From Hofstenia miamia (taxonomy: Eukaryota > Xenacoelomorpha > Acoela), in contig SCFE01000051.1 in NCBI GenBank assembly GCA_004352715.1, positions 545,477 to 609,476 on the forward strand: a DNA stretch of 64,000 nucleotides, in the 5' to 3' direction. The translations under genes were made by a program, and so were the position numbers. The notes beneath the pieces were generated by a model. That model saw only the letters and a program-made list of their open reading frames with translations. It was not told the DNA's origin and did no database searches. The number at the start of each line of letters is the position of its first letter. The first letter of the stretch is position 1. Below, piece after piece: positions 50,071 through 53,000 of the stretch.

Positions 50071-53000
50071 TGGCGGTGGGTATATGGGGTTTTTTCGTTT
50101 TGTACACAGCGCCCCAGTTTCGAGCAAAAACCCGTACCCAGCGCCAGGTGACCATGTGAGGCCTAAAAAAATTACCCTAATTTTTAATGAGGAGCCTATA
50201 TTCCGGAATTTTTGTAAGACATAAACTTTCAGTAGTCCCTACCCCTTCCGACAAAATATTTTAGGGATCGATGAGTTTTTTAGCGAGTAATCGTAAAAAG
50301 TTAAATTTTCGGCAAAAACCCCCAAATCCCTCTCTGTACTATGGAAAAATGGGCTCCGGTCCCTCTATGTAGAGCTTTTAGCAAAAACCCCTGTACGAAT
50401 CGGGATGTNNNNNNNNNNNNNNNNNNNNNNNNNNNNNNNNNNNNNNNNNNNNNNNNNNNNNNNNNNNNNNNNNNNNNNNNNNNNNNNNNNNNNNNNNNNN
50501 NNNNNNNNNNNNNNNNNNNNNNNNNNNNNNNNNNNNNNNNNNNNNNNNNNNNNNNNNNNNNNNNNNNNNNNNNNNNNNNNNNNNNNNNNNNNNNNNNNNN
50601 NNNNNNNNNNNNNNNNNNNNNNNNNNNNNNNNNNNNNNNNNNNNNNNNNNNNNNNNNNNNNNNNNNNNNNNNNNNNNNNNNNNNNNNATATATATATACA
50701 TATATATACTTACTTTCGGATCTAAAGTACGATACTTCTTCATAGTACTAAATTTATCCTCATCACTAAGGTCCAACGTTAAGGAGTATTCATCACTGTT
50801 GTTAATCCCTAAAATGTTACATCAATAAATAAAAATAACAAACATGCTTTAAAATCAGGCAGAGTCTACATCAATGTTCATGAATTATAGATAAATGAGA
50901 TCAGAGAACAAGATTTATCTTTTTGATCTTTAGAAATGACACGAGATAGTATGTGTAATAGACCAAATTATAAATAAATCTCAAACATTTTTGTAGATTA
51001 ATTGAGAAATGGAACAATTAATTAGAAGAGAAAACAAAAAAATCAACAGCTCAAAACAATATTTTCATAAAAATTTATGGGATGGCACAGTATGGGAAAA
51101 AACCTTACTGGAATTGTCCAGGCACATACATTATTTTCTTTAGTTTTGAAATTAGAGGAAGTCAACATTCATTGAAAAGGTAGAATAAAATTAAGCAATA
51201 CCATAAAATAAAATAAAGAAAGCATTCGAAAAAATCAAAATTCAAATTCCAACTATTTTAGGAAGTGATCCTTAGAAAGTTTCATTATTTGAAATCAATA
51301 AAATACATTAAATCTTGTAGACTGAGCAAAATCTATTTTACACTATCAATTGAGGTTAACAAAACCAATAAACGTTTAAATGGTTGACATTTTAATGGCA
51401 AATAACATATTTTGAATATCGCGTTGTTTGGTTGAATTGAAAGAGATTTGATTTGCCTGCTAAGTTTGTTCAGAAAAAAGTGATTGCCTAGATATAGGAT
51501 GTGTTGTAAATCGGATTGAGGCAGTCGGCATTTTTGAAAACCAGTTCGCACTTCAGCTTTTCAGAAAAAGGAATATCATTAGTTCTTTGCAGTTCGTTTC
51601 AATTTCACTTTGATCATTGACAATGATTAAGTAAGTTTTAGCTTCAGTTAGCCTTAAGCAACAGGTAGGTAAATTATCTGCCACATTCCACATGTGGACC
51701 GTGGTTAAAGAATTAGTGGGTGGCAAAGCTATACCAAACGATAGCATTCTAAAGAAAAGGCTTATGACTCCTGAATTAGATTCTATGCAGTACGAGTTAT
51801 ATTGAGTAAATATGTTATTTTATTGGGTCAGCACTTTCCGTCCGCATATATTAGCAAGGACTCGGCATATTGCTGCGTACCAGTGCATTTTCAACAGTAA
51901 ACTACAAAACATCAATTAGATACAGAGCGCGAGTTTGAATTTTTACTAGAAACATCTTAGAAAATAATTAAAGTATTAAAACTAAAATGAGTGCTAGCAA
52001 AAATTTTAAAAGAGGATCTTGATATTTAAATTACATTCAGTTATTTCTTAATCCAGGTTTTAAAACAAATATTTCTATTTTATTCATAAATACTAAAGTA
52101 ATTTCAGCATCAAAGCAAAGAGCTGTATCTCAGAGGGGATGACGAACGGAGAGAATATTAAAAAGTTCGGAAGTTAACGCATCTTCAAAGATTTTATGGT
52201 TGTAAACAGTGCGCTTGCCATAAGAGAGGAGAATTGTTTGAAAGTTTAAAGGTAATGCACTGAGTTGAAATCATTCGTGAAAATCAAAATTCCCGTGCCG
52301 CGATTTCACCCATCTTGCAACTGAATACAGCCAATTCAATTGAATTTGTGTACAAAAAGCTATAAATAATTCATTTGGTATCATTATGTGAAATTAAAAA
52401 CCGTTCACATTCGCAAACATCTTACCTAGCTTTGCACAAATGACATTTAATAGCTGGCCAACAGTATTACTTTTATCCACCATAACATTTTTGGTCGATC
52501 CATCGATCATGTGAACAGTGAGCGGTGACACTCGTTTACGATATTCCAATACACTCTAAATTAAAACTTAGAACTCTTAAATATCCCTATATTAATACTA
52601 GCTGCCTAAAAACAGAAGTCGTTTGTTCCTAAATAGTTGACATATATGTTAGTTGAGAACATTGATTTGAATAAACTACATGAAGTTACTTGTGCAAATG
52701 ATTATAGGTGATACAGATGCATGCCTTACACAAATGAGCGCAATATTGCAAGGAGGGAGCATTGGCAAAAGGGATCATAAATTAAGGACTAAATGATTTG
52801 AGGGGAAAGAGAAAATTATAATAATGGCAGGTTTCTGAAATTCGAAGATTAACTAATCATTAATGCTAATGGGATAGATTCACTGAAAACAAGAAAATAT
52901 TCAAAAGCAAGAAGCAAATTAAGCATACTGATGCTAAAATGGTAGCAATACACAGCGAAGACTTACTATTTCACTGGAACTAAAATGCAGAGTTAGTGCG

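Larger units (their letters stand above)
49963..50713. other. Talin intron with unresolved element and gap
   Basis: A (TA)n tract (50032-50068), a non-AT-rich sequence (50069-50408) with three copies of a GCAAAAACCC word, 279 Ns (50409-50687), then a TA tract again up to the exon's donor. Confidence 0.6.

Noticed and set aside
50341-50776. Open frames across the second N gap
   Set aside because: Same cause: Ns translated as unknown residues.
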